Counted from the first letter of the stretch, positions 1 through 11,395 are shown. The stretch is DNA of 62,000 nt from Gnetum montanum (GCA_015680685.1 MNCI01010139.1:9624-71623), one strand, 5' to 3'. Numbers and translations: made by a program. The notes: a model not told the origin generated them from the letters alone.

Positions 1-4
1 TCAA

Positions 5-1473
5 GTGATACCTGAAACGTCATCAGACTCCAAAACTAATTTCATTCCAAAAAGGATGATTGACTTGGAACACGAGTTTAAGAAAAATTTACTTATTGAA
101 AAGGATATACAAAACCCAGATAGTCAAGCTTTTGAGGTAGTGAATTTTGGATTAGACAGGATACCAATGATGTTGAATGTTACAAAGGAAAGAGATTCTA
201 GTTTCAAGAAAAACTTGTTAACATGTCTAAGAAATAATTTGGACAATTTTGCTTGGTCTTATGATGATCTTAAAGCTTTTAGAACAGACGTGATGAGACA
301 TAAAATTCCTTTAATAAAAGGTTATAAAATAGTCAAGAAAAAACAAAGGAAATTTAATCCATCGTTCGAACCAGCTATGGAAACCAAAATCAAGAAGTTT
401 TTGCAAGCACGAATCATATATCTAGTAAGATATTCAACATGGCTTTTTAACCTTGTTCCAGTAAGAAAGAAAAATGGTGATATAAGGCTTTGTGTAGAAT
501 TTAGAAATCTGAATGATGCCTCAAAAAAGGATAAGTATCCACTTCCAAGAATTGATGAGATGCTGATTAAAGTCTCAAGTTGTCAAGTATATTCTTTCTT
601 AGATGGTTTCTCAGGTTATAATCAAATCATGGTAGATAAAAATGATAGATACAAAACAGCATTTATCACCAAATGGGAAACTTTCGCTTACCAAAGAATA
701 CATTTGGATTGTCAAATGTTGGGGCAACTTTCCAAAGAGAAATGGATTTAGCATTTAAGGATTTATTAGGCAAATTTGTGGTGGTTTATTTGGATGATAT
801 TACAATATTCTCAAAGAAACAAGAAGATCATATTAATCATCTATAGCAAGTTTTCGATAGATGTCGTGAGTTTGGTATTTCATTAAATCCTCAGAAGTGT
901 ACCTTCAAGGTTAAATCCGGAAGTTTATTAGGCCATGTGATATGTCAAGAAGGGATTGCCATAGACAATTCCCGAATCAAAGAAGTACAGAATATTGAGC
1001 ATCCCACAAGTAAGAAATCTCTTAGATCTTTCTTTGGGAAGAGAAAATTTCTAAAAATGTTCATCTCCGGGTTTAGTGAAATTACCAAGCCTTTGATGCA
1101 TATGCTAAAAAAGGATGTCCAAGTAGAGAAAACACCAAAATCAGAGAGAGCTTTATTAGAAATTAAAAATGCTATACAAGAAGCTCCATATTTGGTGAAG
1201 CCTAGGCTAAAAGAGGATTTTTGGTTATATTCTTTTGCTTCGAATGATTCTATTGTTGCCGTTTTAACACAAAAAGATGATGAAGGTCAAGATGAACCAA
1301 TTGAATTTTTTGGGTATCAGTTAAAAGGTTCAGAATTAAATTATTTAGACTTAGAGAAACAAGCATTTGCATTGATCAAAACACTTCAGCATTTTAAATA
1401 CCAAGATGAACATATGATCTTGAGAATAATAGGCAAACAAAAGTCTCAAATGGGAAAATTATTAGAATTCTAA
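5..1473 (+). pseudogene. Ty3/gypsy pol remnant: reverse transcriptase and RNase H
   Basis: This is the reverse transcriptase and start of RNase H of an LTR retrotransposon, which copy the element RNA into DNA. The first frame (5-751) holds the RT N-terminus, with the palm motif FLDGFSGYNQI near 600. A frameshift at about 690-700 moves the reading to frame 1, where the catalytic YLDD is intact at 787-798 and an in-frame TAG lies at 844-846. The same frame then runs through the thumb (RSFFGKRKFLK) into RNase H (YSFAS, EKQAFALIKTLQHFKY) up to about 1420. The integrase core that should follow is missing. No LTR or primer site is inside the window on the left, so the element is cut by the window edge. 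Family assignment is firm; the lineage within gypsy is not resolved. Confidence 0.9.
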
Positions 1474-1984
1474 CTAAATTAGTTAATACCAAGAAAACAA
1501 ATTAGGTTGAAAAATTGTCAAAGGTAGTATGGGCACATAGAATAACATGGAAGCATACCACAAGGCAAACTTTGTATGAATTAGTTTATGGGAAAATCCC
1601 AATTTAACCTATTAAATTTAAAATAAAATCTTTGAACATACCCCAAACCCATAATATAGATTTAGATGAAAGATTGAAAAGATGCTTATAAAATATAAAG
1701 AACTCCATAGAGATGCATTACTTAGAAAAGAGTTATAACAAGGCAAAACTAAAATCTTCCATGGTAAGAAAATTAGAAAAATTAAATTTTCTATAGAAGA
1801 TCATGTTCTAATATTTGATCCTAAATTTAATTAGTACAAAAAGAAATTTAGTTAGAAATGGATAGGGCCATACGTAATTAATCAATACAAATAGATCAAT
1901 AGAAATAAAGGATAAGGAAGGAACTAGGTATGTAGTTAATGGTCATAAGAACAAACCTTATAATCAAGACATGATAGAGTAATT
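1456..1984 (+). pseudogene. Ty3/gypsy integrase C-terminal tail
   Basis: Directly after the truncated RNase H the sequence jumps to the end of an integrase, so roughly the H2C2 finger and the catalytic core were deleted at about 1440-1460. Readable pieces are ILTKLVN, VWAHRITWKHTTRQ and YELVYGK (the conserved region after the core), then KFSIEDHVLIFDPKFN and KWIGPYVINQ of the C-terminal domain that binds DNA non-specifically. The frame ends with VNGHKNKPYNQDMIE and a stop near 1982, a typical pol C-terminus. Frames are interrupted several times, mostly by TAG. No polypurine tract or 3' LTR could be recognised after it. Confidence 0.75.
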
Positions 1985-2520
1985 TGAAAAAGATTTTAAT
2001 TTTCTATTTCACTTTTGAATACTAATCATTATTGTTGTGGTTTGAAAAATCCTTTACCAGAATCATATTAACTCCAAGATTGTGAAATGTAGCTAATAGA
2101 AGGATTAGTACCTATTATTTACTATCTTAATAAAAAAAATAGTAAAATTTACTTTGCAATATTTGTTGCATTGATAAATTGGGTAGGTGTTTAACAAAAA
2201 TATATACCCTGATGTCTCTAAATGAATAATAAAAATGAACTTTAGTGGAATACTAGAAAGGTATTGTGAAATACTTGAAGGTAGTCTCTATAGAGGTTAA
2301 AACTCTAGTTCTGGAAAGGCATCAAAAAGGTATTGTGAAATATCCAAAGAGAATCATGTACCTAAATAAGAGTTACAAAAACTTAGTCATAAATTTCTAT
2401 CTAAATTAAATTTTTTTATAGAGATATCTTAGATAAATAAACTAGAATGCATGTACAAGAGCTTTATCATAAAATCGTTATGTTGATTTATAATAAATTG
2501 ATAGGAAATTAATCACTCTC
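1985..2520. other. AT-rich spacer without gene
   Basis: I see no coding potential here. It contains two partly similar stretches with the string AAGGTATTGTGAAATA (about 2257 and 2328), a short degenerate direct repeat. It may include the untranslated 3' part of the preceding retrotransposon, but no LTR boundary is visible. Confidence 0.5.
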
Positions 2521-2531
2521 TCGTTGCAAAA

Positions 2532-4735
2532 ATGAATTCTTGGTTTGGGTCCATTGTAAAGATCACCCACTTTTCAATCCCAACTGACTTTCTGGACTTA
2601 TGGAGAAACAATGATTTCACGCTAACTTGGACCATCCAGCCTAACAGAGAAGCCAAATGCTATGAATGCCACCGGAACAAGGGTGGACGATGTGGTTACA
2701 ATGCTGCAGACGTTAGCTTTAGCATTTCATGTGTCTCATCACCGTCCTCAGCAGCACCGTCACCATGGAGTGCAGGGAAATCAAACTCCTCAAAGAACCA
2801 TCTTATTGCAGGTAGAGAGAAGATTACATAATTTAATCTATTCTTCATTTTAGTAAATAATAGGCAGCCTTGAAAATGTGGAATTGTGGATTTCATTTTA
2901 AAGGAATTCCAGTCTTCATGCGTACTTTCATTTTAAACTATTTAGTATTTACAGGGGAACTTTTAAAAATGGAGAAATTCCATTTTCTGTCTGGATGCCA
3001 TGTTCTTCAATACGATCTTACTGATTTTCTTTTAACCATTTATGCTTCATGGATTCCCTTTAAATTTTTGCTAACAGTGTGTTTTAGAATCCGAATTGCA
3101 CTTTTAGTTTTTTACGCACCTTTACTTTAACATACGTCTGCCCTTTATTCATGTTTGGAACCTAGAACATGCATGCATAACTGTATAAAAAATGAAGTAG
3201 TAGCCATTTCTGAATAAATTTCTTTCTAAACTCAATTTGCTTAAGAATATAAAATGAGAGTTTTACTTATAGTGGTATTTTTCCAATCTTATACCATTGT
3301 ATCTTCATACCATTCAGAATCTTATGAAGCATAGATCTAACTCTAAGAACAGTTTTTAGTGCCTCTGATGCTATTGGATTTTTCCTTAACATAATACATT
3401 TGCAGAGGTAGGAACAGAGGCTGCAGCTATGACATTGATTGTGACCCTAGTGTTATTGGTTTTAATATGGAGGCATCGTCAAAGGCAACATGAACAACAA
3501 AAGCACCCGTTGCACTCAAAGTTAAAATCTCTTCCACATCTCCCCGTGTTTTCTCAGAAAGAGCTAAGCCTTGCCATCGATAATTCTTCGGATGAAAACA
3601 AGATTGGAAATGGAGGTTTCCATGCAGTGTATAAAGGAACACTCTGAGATCGGAGAAATGTTTCCATGAAACGACTTCACCGGAAACACAGCACAGTTGC
3701 TTCCATGGATGGATTTCTAAATGAGGCCATAATCTTCTACCAAATCCAGCATCCCAATATTGCAAGACTCTATGGCTGCAGTGACCTACATTCCTTGTGT
3801 CGTTATGAATATTTCCTTCTGTTATTTGAGTACATCTGCAGCGGTACTTTGGCGGATCATTTTTATGCTTCAAAAAGACTAGAGATGAAGCTGGGGTGGC
3901 ATGTTATAATTAGGATCGCTCTTCAAACTGCGAAATCGTTGGCATTATTGCAATCCATGAGTCTGCCTCTCCTGCACAGGGATGTGAAATCATCTAACAT
4001 ATTACTAGATGGTCACGTAGATGCGAAAGTTGCCAACTTCAGCATTTGCAAGGCCATTGGTGCTGAGGTTAGCCATGTGACCACGGCTCCAAAGGGGACT
4101 CTGGGGTACCTTGATCCTCACTATTTCGAATAATTCTTTCAACTCACACATAAATCCGATGTTTACAATTTTGGCATGGTGCTTTTCGTGAGCAAGTCAA
4201 CTTGGTGGCCTTTGCAAAATCTAAGTATCTCAAGGGAGGTTACCTTGCCCTGAAGGATCTGATGGATCCTCATATCCTCTTCCGCAGAAATGGAAAGGTA
4301 GAGGGATTTTGAAGTTCAAACAATGGCAACACAGGTTGCTTTGTTGGCATGTACATGCGTTGCATCAGATCCAGATTAGAGGCCTTCAATGACACAAGTT
4401 GCAAATTTTCTTTAACTGTGGCTTTGCTAGATCCAGGGTCACAATTTTCCTACATAATCGCTGGTGTCCATTCCCTGTTTCAACATTGACAGAGGAGAAA
4501 TGTGCGAACACAATCTGCCTCCTTCGATAGCAACTTGGGAAACAAGTTCTCCAACACCGCATTGCATCTGCACTCTCTCTGCACTTGATTTTGTTCAATT
4601 CCATGTGGAACCATTTTAATTGTTGTGAAATTTCCACCTTCCTTAGTCTGGTTCCTATATGCACATTGGAGCATGGTCGAAATTTGCCTCCTTTTTTGGC
4701 ATTTACAACCCTTAAATAATTGAAACATAGGTATA
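2532..4735 (+). pseudogene. Receptor-like kinase pseudogene (WAK-associated / LRK10L type)
   Basis: These kinases sit in the plasma membrane with a cysteine-rich wall-facing domain and an intracellular Ser/Thr kinase. The first exon (2532 to about 2811) ends an extracellular WAK_assoc-like domain: CYECHRNKGGRCGYN with the expected Cys spacing. A phase-1 intron follows, with donor GCAG|GTAGAG at about 2811 and acceptor TTTGCAG at about 3405; joining them gives an in-frame GAG codon. Next come a membrane helix (VTLVLLVLIW, about 3435-3465), a basic stop-transfer stretch, the glycine loop GNGGF (about 3608), the lysine of VSMKR (about 3668), HRDVKSSNILLD (about 3976) and GTLGYLDPHYFE. The DFG motif reads NFS, so the metal-binding Asp is lost. 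A TGA lies before the lysine (3645-3647), a TAA after HYFE (4131-4133), and the C-lobe is frame-broken to RPSMTQVANFL near 4390. It is a dead gene whose original structure is still readable. Confidence 0.85.
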
Positions 4736-4924
4736 CTTCAAATTGTAACTCAATGTTAACTAGTAAAATTGCATGTGTAACTTAAAGTTACCATGACAAA
4801 ACTCTTTCTCTATTATAAATAAAGATGACATAGCATTAAAATGTAATTAAAATTTTCCTTTCAATAAAAGTATAAAAAATAATTAATTTCTTTAAAAAGA
4901 TAAATTTTAATTATGTGTTAGTAC
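4736..4924. other. AT-rich spacer
   Basis: No gene or repeat structure recognised; short A/T-rich DNA between the kinase pseudogene and the SINE-like piece. Confidence 0.5.
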
Positions 4925-5040
4925 ATTAAGAAGACTCCAATGTAGTTACCACACTAATAAGGGCAAGTAGGAATTGATCCCACAACTTTCAAATTAAAAG
5001 ATGAATGTCTTGATTACTACCCTACATACTTAAGTGTGAG
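4925..5040 (-). repeat. tRNA-derived SINE-like fragment
   Basis: Read on the minus strand it shows a polymerase III type arrangement: an A-box-like GTAGGGTAGTAATCAAGA and, about 35 nt on, a B-box-like GTGGGATCAATTCC followed by TACTTGCCC. The wording is close to the two tRNA-like heads at 38881-39080. No A-rich tail or target duplication was identified, so it is a fragment. It could also be a decayed tRNA-like sequence of other origin. Confidence 0.5.
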
Positions 5041-5095
5041 TACTTTTTGTCTTCAACCCCAAATTTTATATTCAACATTACTTATTTCAACATTG

Positions 5096-5125
5096 CTTAG
5101 AAAAGAGTTATAACAAGGCAAAACT
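5096..5125 (+). repeat. 30-bp exact copy of retrotransposon integrase DNA
   Basis: The 30 bases at 5096-5125 are identical to 1721-1750 in the integrase tail. Similarity ends abruptly on both sides, and the VWA-domain pseudogene begins immediately afterwards. It looks like filler DNA at a rearrangement junction. Confidence 0.8.
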
Positions 5126-5129
5126 CTGG

Positions 5130-6010
5130 AGGAGACGGTGGGGGTGGCTACAGAATTCCTCAGGAAGCGTGCGTTTTCATCAAAGCATGGGCAATTCAGC
5201 ATGATACGAGGGTTTGGCCGAAGCACCTGTGATTCATTCCAGAGCGATTTATGGAGACGGAGGCGAAATGGGTGCCCCACTTGTACATGAATTGCAGAAA
5301 CTACATTTGCTGCATTCATGGCACCGGAATAGCTTTACAGGGAGGGAATGACGGCATAGGTGGATGTTATCAGCTCCAACGTGGTGTTGCTGGAGATGGT
5401 CTATGGTCTCCATTGTGTGGAAAACGTGGGCGGTGAGCAGAGTTGGTACTTGCCGTTGGTGGCTTTCTGGAAGGCCCGCGAAGCATTGTCGCAGCAGATG
5501 TGGGATGTGGCCGTGGAAATGGCAAGATGAGAGAGGATGTAGTGGATGCACTTCTCAGCTATGAACCCAATGGAGCCACCAGTTTCTCTGCAGGTCTCAC
5601 AATGGAAGTGGACGTGCTTATCCGAGGCTGGTGTAGGCATCCCCATCATAGCAAGATGAAATCCATCACCATTTTCTTGAGCGACGGAGGCAACAACGTT
5701 GGGATTAATCCTGTACATTTCAGCAACTGTCTCAGGAAAGCAGACCTAGAATCAGAGTGCACACTATCATGTTTGGAGAGGATCATGTACATTTCAGCAA
5801 CCGTCTCAGGAAAGAAGACCTAGAATCAGAGTGCACACTATCATGTTTGGAAAGGATCCTGCGAAGGCTGTTCTACAGAAAATGGCAGCATCTGGAAATG
5901 GAACATTTCAGCTCATTTTGGATGAGGTGCACATGGCATAGAGCTTTGAAAATTTGGCCACCAGTCTCATTTTGGATGAGGTTGCTGCTTTAGTTTCATA
6001 TTGCAGAGTG
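5130..6010 (+). pseudogene. von Willebrand A-domain protein pseudogene
   Basis: VWA domains of plant cytosolic/RING-type proteins form a Rossmann-like fold that binds a metal through a MIDAS site and mediates protein contacts. Visible blocks are DALLSYEPNGATSFSAGL (5538-5595), ITIFLSDGGNNVGI (about 5668-5705) and, after a shift, FGKDPAKAVLQKMAASGNGTF (about 5843-5905) followed by SFENLATSL. The Thr of GATS and the Asp of LSDG fit two MIDAS ligands; the first DxSxS motif is not recognisable in the damaged 5' part (5130-5440). A 74-bp duplication inside the domain breaks the frame. The assignment rests on motif order, not on a database search. The region is clearly less AT-rich than its flanks. 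Confidence 0.6.
5713..5860 (+). repeat. 74-bp tandem duplication inside the VWA pseudogene
   Basis: Two adjacent copies, 5713-5786 and 5787-5860, both starting GTACATTTCAGCAA, differ at only a few positions. Because 74 is not a multiple of 3 the second copy is read in another frame, so the duplication alone would inactivate the gene. Confidence 0.9.
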
Positions 6011-6750
6011 TACTAGAAAGCAAAGGTTACTGCATATCGTCCTTTGTTGCTGCCTGCATGGTCCCAGTTGTTGATTGTTCTCTACATTTAGTGGTTAGAT
6101 AGTTTTGCAGTAGCTGGATGCTTTTTAATTGTGGACTTGCATTTAGTGTAACCTATTTTTTTATTATTTCAAACAAAGAAAAAAAATGTTTAATATTCTC
6201 TGCGGTTCTTTTACGGCAATTTGGCTTTAACTTTTGTGGGTTTTATGTGCAGGTTCCAATGGGAGTGGAGGAACAAGAAGTTCAAGAGGTATTTTCACTA
6301 GGCACAAACCATAAACTATGGGAATCCATATCCTCCAATGATGATAAAGATGATGATAAAGTATTTTCATTTCAGCTCATTTTGGATGAGGTGCACATCG
6401 CATAGAGCTTTGAAAATTTGGCCACCAGTCTCATTTTGGATGAGGTTGCTGCTTTAGTTTCATATTGCAGAGTGTACTGGAAGGCGAAGGTCACTGCATA
6501 TCATCCTTTGTTGCTGCCTGCATGGTCCCAGTTGTTGATTGTTCTCTGGATTTAGTGGTTAGATAGTTTTGCAGTAGCCGGATGCTTTTTAATTGTGGAC
6601 TTGCATTTAGTGTAACCTATTTTTTTTATCATTTCAAACAAAGAAAAAAAACCGTTTAATATTCTCTGTGGTTCTTTTAAACCAATTTGGCTTTAACTTT
6701 TGTGGGTTTTATGTGCAGGTTCCAATGGGAGTGGAGGAACAAGAAGTTCA
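5904..6750 (+). repeat. Direct repeat of about 390 bp at the end of the VWA pseudogene
   Basis: Copy 1 is 5904-6294 and copy 2 is 6368-6750, offset 464 bp at the start and 456 bp at the end, with a 73-bp unrelated spacer rich in GATGATAAA. Both contain the last VWA codons, an intron-like T-rich part and an acceptor-like TTTTATGTGCAG followed by GTTCCAATGGGAGTGGAGG. Divergence is a few percent plus small indels, so it is more recent than the decay of the gene itself. Confidence 0.9.
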
Positions 6751-9696
6751 GGCGGTAGACTAGGGAAGGAAAAATCAGAAGTGATAAAACCATCCCAACA
6801 TTCAGAGAAAAGCAGGATGATTTTGGTTGGCCGAGGCAAGGGGTTTTAAGAATCCTTTCTCTGGATTCATTACGGATTAGTATTGGAGGTGCTATGAGAA
6901 AGAAGGAGTTTTGTCTGAAGTTGGAACGGATCAAAGGAGGGAGGAAACAAGCTTGTTGGAGGAGGTGTGCTGCCTGGAGGTACAAGCAAACAAGCTTGCG
7001 CAAGAGGTCATCGGCTCTAGACCGAGGTAAGTCTTTGTTGTAACCTTTATTTTATTTGTTGTTCAAACAACTAAGAGCTTTAGTCTCTATTGTAGTCATT
7101 TGTATTAAAGGCCAAAGATTTAATTAACAAGCACCTTTTTTGTATCATTTATGTCATTCACTTCTTAAGTTACCAATTATTTTAAATGTTCAATTACCTA
7201 ATGTTTCTTATTTCATTTAAACACTATCTTTTTTTGAATTCCAGTTATTTTTTTCCCCAATTTCAGAATCTTTTACTGATATCATTTAGACACTAAGTTT
7301 AATTTTAAAACTCTTAAAATTTTCAACGTTGTCAATCATTTCTATCTATTAAAACACCAAGTTGCCCTTACCTATAAGAGAGGTGCCCTAGGGAATAATC
7401 TTTTGAGTTTTCCAAGGTTGTCATTGTGTGATCCATTTTTACACCTCAACACCATGCATGGTCACTTAGCTATGATAAATGTGGATTAATGTGTAGATAT
7501 CCTTATCTTAATTCAAGAGAGAATACACAATTTTTTTAAAAGAAAGGCCTTGGTTACTTTAAAGTTAATGGTGGGCTACAATTGTATAATCCTAGTACAT
7601 ACAACAAGTAACTTCTTTTACATAATTGTCTTTATGATTTAACCTATATTAAATGCATTGTTCCTCCACATGCATGGCTTGGGCCTACTAGCTACCATGG
7701 GTAGGACCTAGGGATACATAAGCATGGATGAAAATCATCTTCATGATGGTTGTGAAATATGCACTACCACAATGCATTTAATGCAGGATAAGGAAAACCC
7801 TAGATAACTCCATTGAGAATGCCAAGATTCAATCAAATTACACACATGTCATACATAAATTGTAGTGCATAGCATTTTATAAAAAGAATGGAATATTGGA
7901 ATTCATCATAAACATGTTTGAATCATTCGGTTATAATAGCAAAGAAGATATGCAAGCTTATGCAAACTATAAAGAAATCTAGCTTATAAGATATGTTATG
8001 AAGATTTGAAAGTGAGTCATGATTTGGAAGATACATAAAGAAAGCTTATTAATAAATAATTCAAACATATGTCATCAAGATATGTTATTAAATAAAACTC
8101 TTTCTTGCCCAATTGTAAATTGAACCCATACCTATTTGTAAAGATTTTGAATGGTAAATAATAATGTCTTGGAAACTTTTTAATTTTTCAAGTGCCTATT
8201 TTCAAATGGCCAAATCATGGGCCTTAGAGAAATATATAAAATAAATAAATGTTTTTTTGCATGGACCTTTAACTTTATTATTAAGATACTTTAAAGTGAT
8301 GGGGTGGTCTATGATAGAATGCTACCACATAAATCCTGCTTAGGGACTTATATGTATCTTATATTCTTCAACCCATCATACAAGCATAAACTCTAGAATA
8401 GTGCTTGAAAGTTTTGCAAAAATAGTATTGATTCCAATAAGTATATAATTATTAAGTTCTTTTTGTTCTTGTTCTTAAGGAGAAAAATTGCTTTATTGAT
8501 GCACCATTTCTTTTCTAGTCCCACTCCAATAGTTAAATTTAACTTCTTTTGATTGAAAGTCCATACTAACGGTCCTTCCTATTTAAACATTACTTTATAT
8601 AAGTTATTTATCACAATAACTTTTCCTAATGGCAATTTTTTATCTCTTGCATTATATCATCAAAAGGGATGAATAATGTATTATCATGTTATGAACCTCT
8701 TCCAATGTGTGATTACTATAAAACAAAGCCTAATAAAAATTTGTAATATCTTAAAGGGAGAGATCATAGTCTATTCTACTTTTACTTTGAATTAAATCCT
8801 AGAATTATATATGATCTTTTTATATCATTTTTAACAAACTATGCTATTATTCCTAAAAAATGTTTTCTTATAGATCTATAAGAATATATCCATGAGTCAC
8901 ATGTTTAAGTGTATGACTCATGGACGTAAACAGTCCTCAAAATGATACAATCCTTTCAATATTAATAATAATAAAATTAAGGATTCCAAACCTTTAATCA
9001 AATATGAATAGTAAATAATATAAGCTACATTAATGCATGCTAGGATGCGTTGGCATAGGTACGTTGATGCTGATGTAGTTTTTTTGTGGTTGTTGTTTAT
9101 ATAAATGCCCATACTCTTCGCATTTATGGCACCTTTTGCTCTTCATTTTAGTTGAACTCTTGTAGTTTCTTCCTTTGAGAGTTAGAATATTTTTTTCTCT
9201 AAGTCCCTGTAGCATGCATTTATAAGATTGTATCAATTTTATTCAAATGCTCATATACATTGATACATTAGCATGACCAACAATAAAATCAAGATTTCCT
9301 ACATCCATTGTAGCACTTTGACTAGTTTAATCTTCCTTTTCAATACTTTACATGCAATTTACATTTATATTCTTAAGTAATTAATAAAGTTAATCATAAG
9401 CACATGAGTACAACCATTTTGAGCTTGATGTATTAATGTTTGGTAGTCCAAGCAGTGGATACTTTGTACACCTAATAGTATACACTTGGTAACTTAGCAA
9501 CATTAATATAAGTTTAGGATATGTACTGCAAGTGGAAACAAATACTTCAAGTTAGGATAGTTAATTGATAATGTAGTTAACTGGTTAATTAATTCAATCA
9601 TTAAATCTCCATTTAATCATCTAGCACTTACGATAAAAAATAAAAAAATAATCATAAAAATAAACATCTTATGCCTTAACCACACTTTACTATATG
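6751..9696. other. Long AT-rich stretch without recognisable gene
   Basis: 6751-7040 is less AT-rich and follows the duplicated exon-like piece, but I recognise no domain in it; GACCGAGGTAAGTC at about 7021 resembles a splice donor. From 7040 to 9696 the DNA is AT-rich with only short frames. On the minus strand near 9100-9150 a short frame reads CHKCEEYGHLYK, like a gag zinc knuckle lacking its last Cys; this is too weak to call. Confidence 0.4.
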
Positions 9697-9795
9697 TGAT
9701 GAATGCATTTTTTACATTGGCCACAACATCATGTACGCAATGTCACGGCTTGGCTATGACATTGCATATGCAACATCTAGGTATATACCCTATCT

Positions 9796-9804
9796 CTATA
9801 AATA
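9796..9804 (+). promoter_or_regulatory. TATA box of LTR promoter
   Basis: CTATAAATA lies about 100 bp inside the LTR. Matching boxes are found at the equivalent place in the LTRs at 33929 (minus), 39220, 43495 (minus) and 55761 (minus), which supports its role as the element's RNA polymerase II promoter. Confidence 0.6.
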
Positions 9805-9948
9805 CTGTGCATGATCTCTGGTTTTCACATTAGTTTTTGATCATTTTCTAGTCAGAGTAGTGAAGCTCTTGCCATTTATTTTTCTTTTAGAGTTAGAATA
9901 TGTTTTGAGTGCTCGCAGAAGGAGTCTAAGTATGTGCGGTTCTTTGTT

Positions 9949-10017
9949 TAAGCACTGATGTACCTGAGCATAGTAGTATGAGNTAAGCACTAATGTACCT
10001 GAGCATAGTAGTATGAG
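9949..10017 (+). other. Duplicated 34-mer around a single N (probable assembly artefact)
   Basis: A 34-base string beginning TAAGCACT occurs at 9949-9982 and again at 9984-10017, separated by one N and differing at one base. The related LTRs carry it once, so this is most likely an unmerged contig overlap and not biology. Confidence 0.8.
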
Positions 10018-10570
10018 GGGAATAAAATGAACTCTTTTGATAATCCTTGCATCACTGAGAATAGCTTAATATTTTCTTTATTACACTATAATTTCATGTT
10101 CTTTACTTTAATGCATTTGAATTAAGTGATTTATTTTCAGTAGTTAATGAACATGAGCATGAGCACTTTGAGTAGTCATATAGTACTTGGTAACCCAGGA
10201 ATGCTTAATGTTTGGTAGCCCAGCAATGCTATATGTGTTCAAGATGTGTTCAAGAAGGTTGGATGGTTACTCGTGTTAGGCTAGATAGAAAATAACAAAC
10301 TAGATTTTAAATTACTCTACTCTTCATTCCTTTGTAAGCAATTAGATCTATAAAATATAAAATAAGAAAAATCATATACCTCAATTATACTTAAACCATA
10401 CCCTTAAACCTAGTGTAGTTGGAAAGACAATGAATGTTTGCAACATCCATTTTACTCCCTAAAAGAGTAGTATACTAGATAACTTTAGGTCCATGGAATT
10501 CAACTCAATCACACATAAACACCTTAGTGATTTATATGGTTGGGCTTAGGGGTACCTAGCCACTCATCAT

Positions 10571-10588
10571 TGGCATCATTGCTCGGGA
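10571..10588 (+). other. Primer binding site, tRNA-Asp-like
   Basis: One base after the LTR, TGGCATCATTGCTCGGGA matches 13 of 18 bases of the complement of the plant tRNA-Asp 3' end (TGGCGCCGTTGCCGGGGA, from memory). Four of the five differences are C-to-T or G-to-A. This tRNA primes minus-strand DNA synthesis in Athila-type gypsy elements. Confidence 0.7.
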
Positions 10589-10729
10589 ACTTTTTGTTGT
10601 TTTGTGCACTATCTAGGACCTAGTGAAAAGTATCTAAATCGTTGGAATGAACTTTAGAGTCATATCCTATTTTACCATTACTATAACAAATTGTAAGAGC
10701 ACATTGTGATTTTTATTCACTAACTAAAA

Positions 10730-11041
10730 ATGTCCTCTTCTCATAGGATCACTTATCATCCATTGCCTCAATAATATCGAATTGTATATACTCATCCTAA
10801 TGAGTATGTACCAAACCTCACCTTCATCCTGCACCAAGATCAACAACTGTAGTTGTGTGACATGGAGGGTAACATTGTGTTACTGCTTGATCGAGCTATT
10901 CCTGTAATGGTCTACAAAATGCTCACATGATGTGGTCTCTAAGACTACCATGGGGAGTATATTGTCCAAGATACTGATACTAAGGATTGTCATCCCACTG
11001 AAGCACAACATTTATGGGATTGACCGCTAGAGCAATGCTAT
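10730..11041 (+). pseudogene. gag N-terminus of gypsy element, interrupted
   Basis: The start ATG lies in AAAATGTCCTC, as in the related copy at 40266. The frame reads MSSSHRITYHPLPQ, then HPNEYVPNLTFILHQDQQL and DMEGNIVLLLDRAIPV, closely matching the gag beginnings at 40266 (plus) and 55599 (minus). Several stops interrupt it. Homology to the other gag copies stops at about 11041, where the GC-rich LINE begins, so the LINE insertion or a linked deletion truncated it. Gag is the structural protein that packages element RNA. Confidence 0.7.
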
Positions 11042-11101
11042 GAATTTTTATTTTTTATTTTTGGGAGGTGAAGAGCTACAGCAACGACGGTACCGACAGT
11101 A

Positions 11102-11395
11102 ATGGCAACGATGGCCGCGACAGCCGCGTTGGCCACGGCAGCGACGGTTGCCGCGACGGCCACGACTATGGCGGCTGCAGGCACGGGTGGCGCCGGGACC
11201 CCCACAGCAACGGCGAGCAACGGCAGCAGCAACGGCAGTGCAGCAACGGCGGCAGTAGCAGCAGCAGCGACAGTACCGACAACAACGGCAACAACGGCCG
11301 CGACGGCCGCGTTGGCCACAACGGAGACGGTCGCCGCGACGGCCACGACTATGGCGGCTGCAAGCACAGGTGGTGCCGAGACCCCCACGGTTTCG
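11102..11395 (+). repeat. 183-bp internal duplication in the Ala/Thr-rich region of LINE ORF1
   Basis: The string CCGCGACGGCCACGACTATG occurs at about 11151 and 11334, 183 bp (61 codons) apart, within a longer similarity (ATTMAAAGTGGAGTPT versus ATTMAAASTGGAETPT in the protein). Between them lie short GCA/ACG triplet runs. The duplication keeps the reading frame. Confidence 0.8.

Larger units (their letters stand above)
9697..10569 (+). repeat. LTR of a plus-strand Ty3/gypsy element (5' LTR)
   Basis: The 873-bp LTR starts TGATGA and ends TCATCA, one base before a primer binding site, which fixes its 3' end and identifies it as the 5' LTR. It contains a TATA box at 9796-9804 and a repeated cytosine-rich GCAATGTCA/GACATTGC upstream region. 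It resembles the LTRs at 33929-34768 (opposite strand) and 39220-40116. No partner 3' LTR is in the window, because the gag behind it is interrupted by the LINE. Confidence 0.8.

Noticed and set aside
8918-9236. Possible gag zinc knuckle CHKCEEYGHLYK on the minus strand
   Set aside because: The last Cys is missing and no other gag, protease or pol sequence lies nearby.
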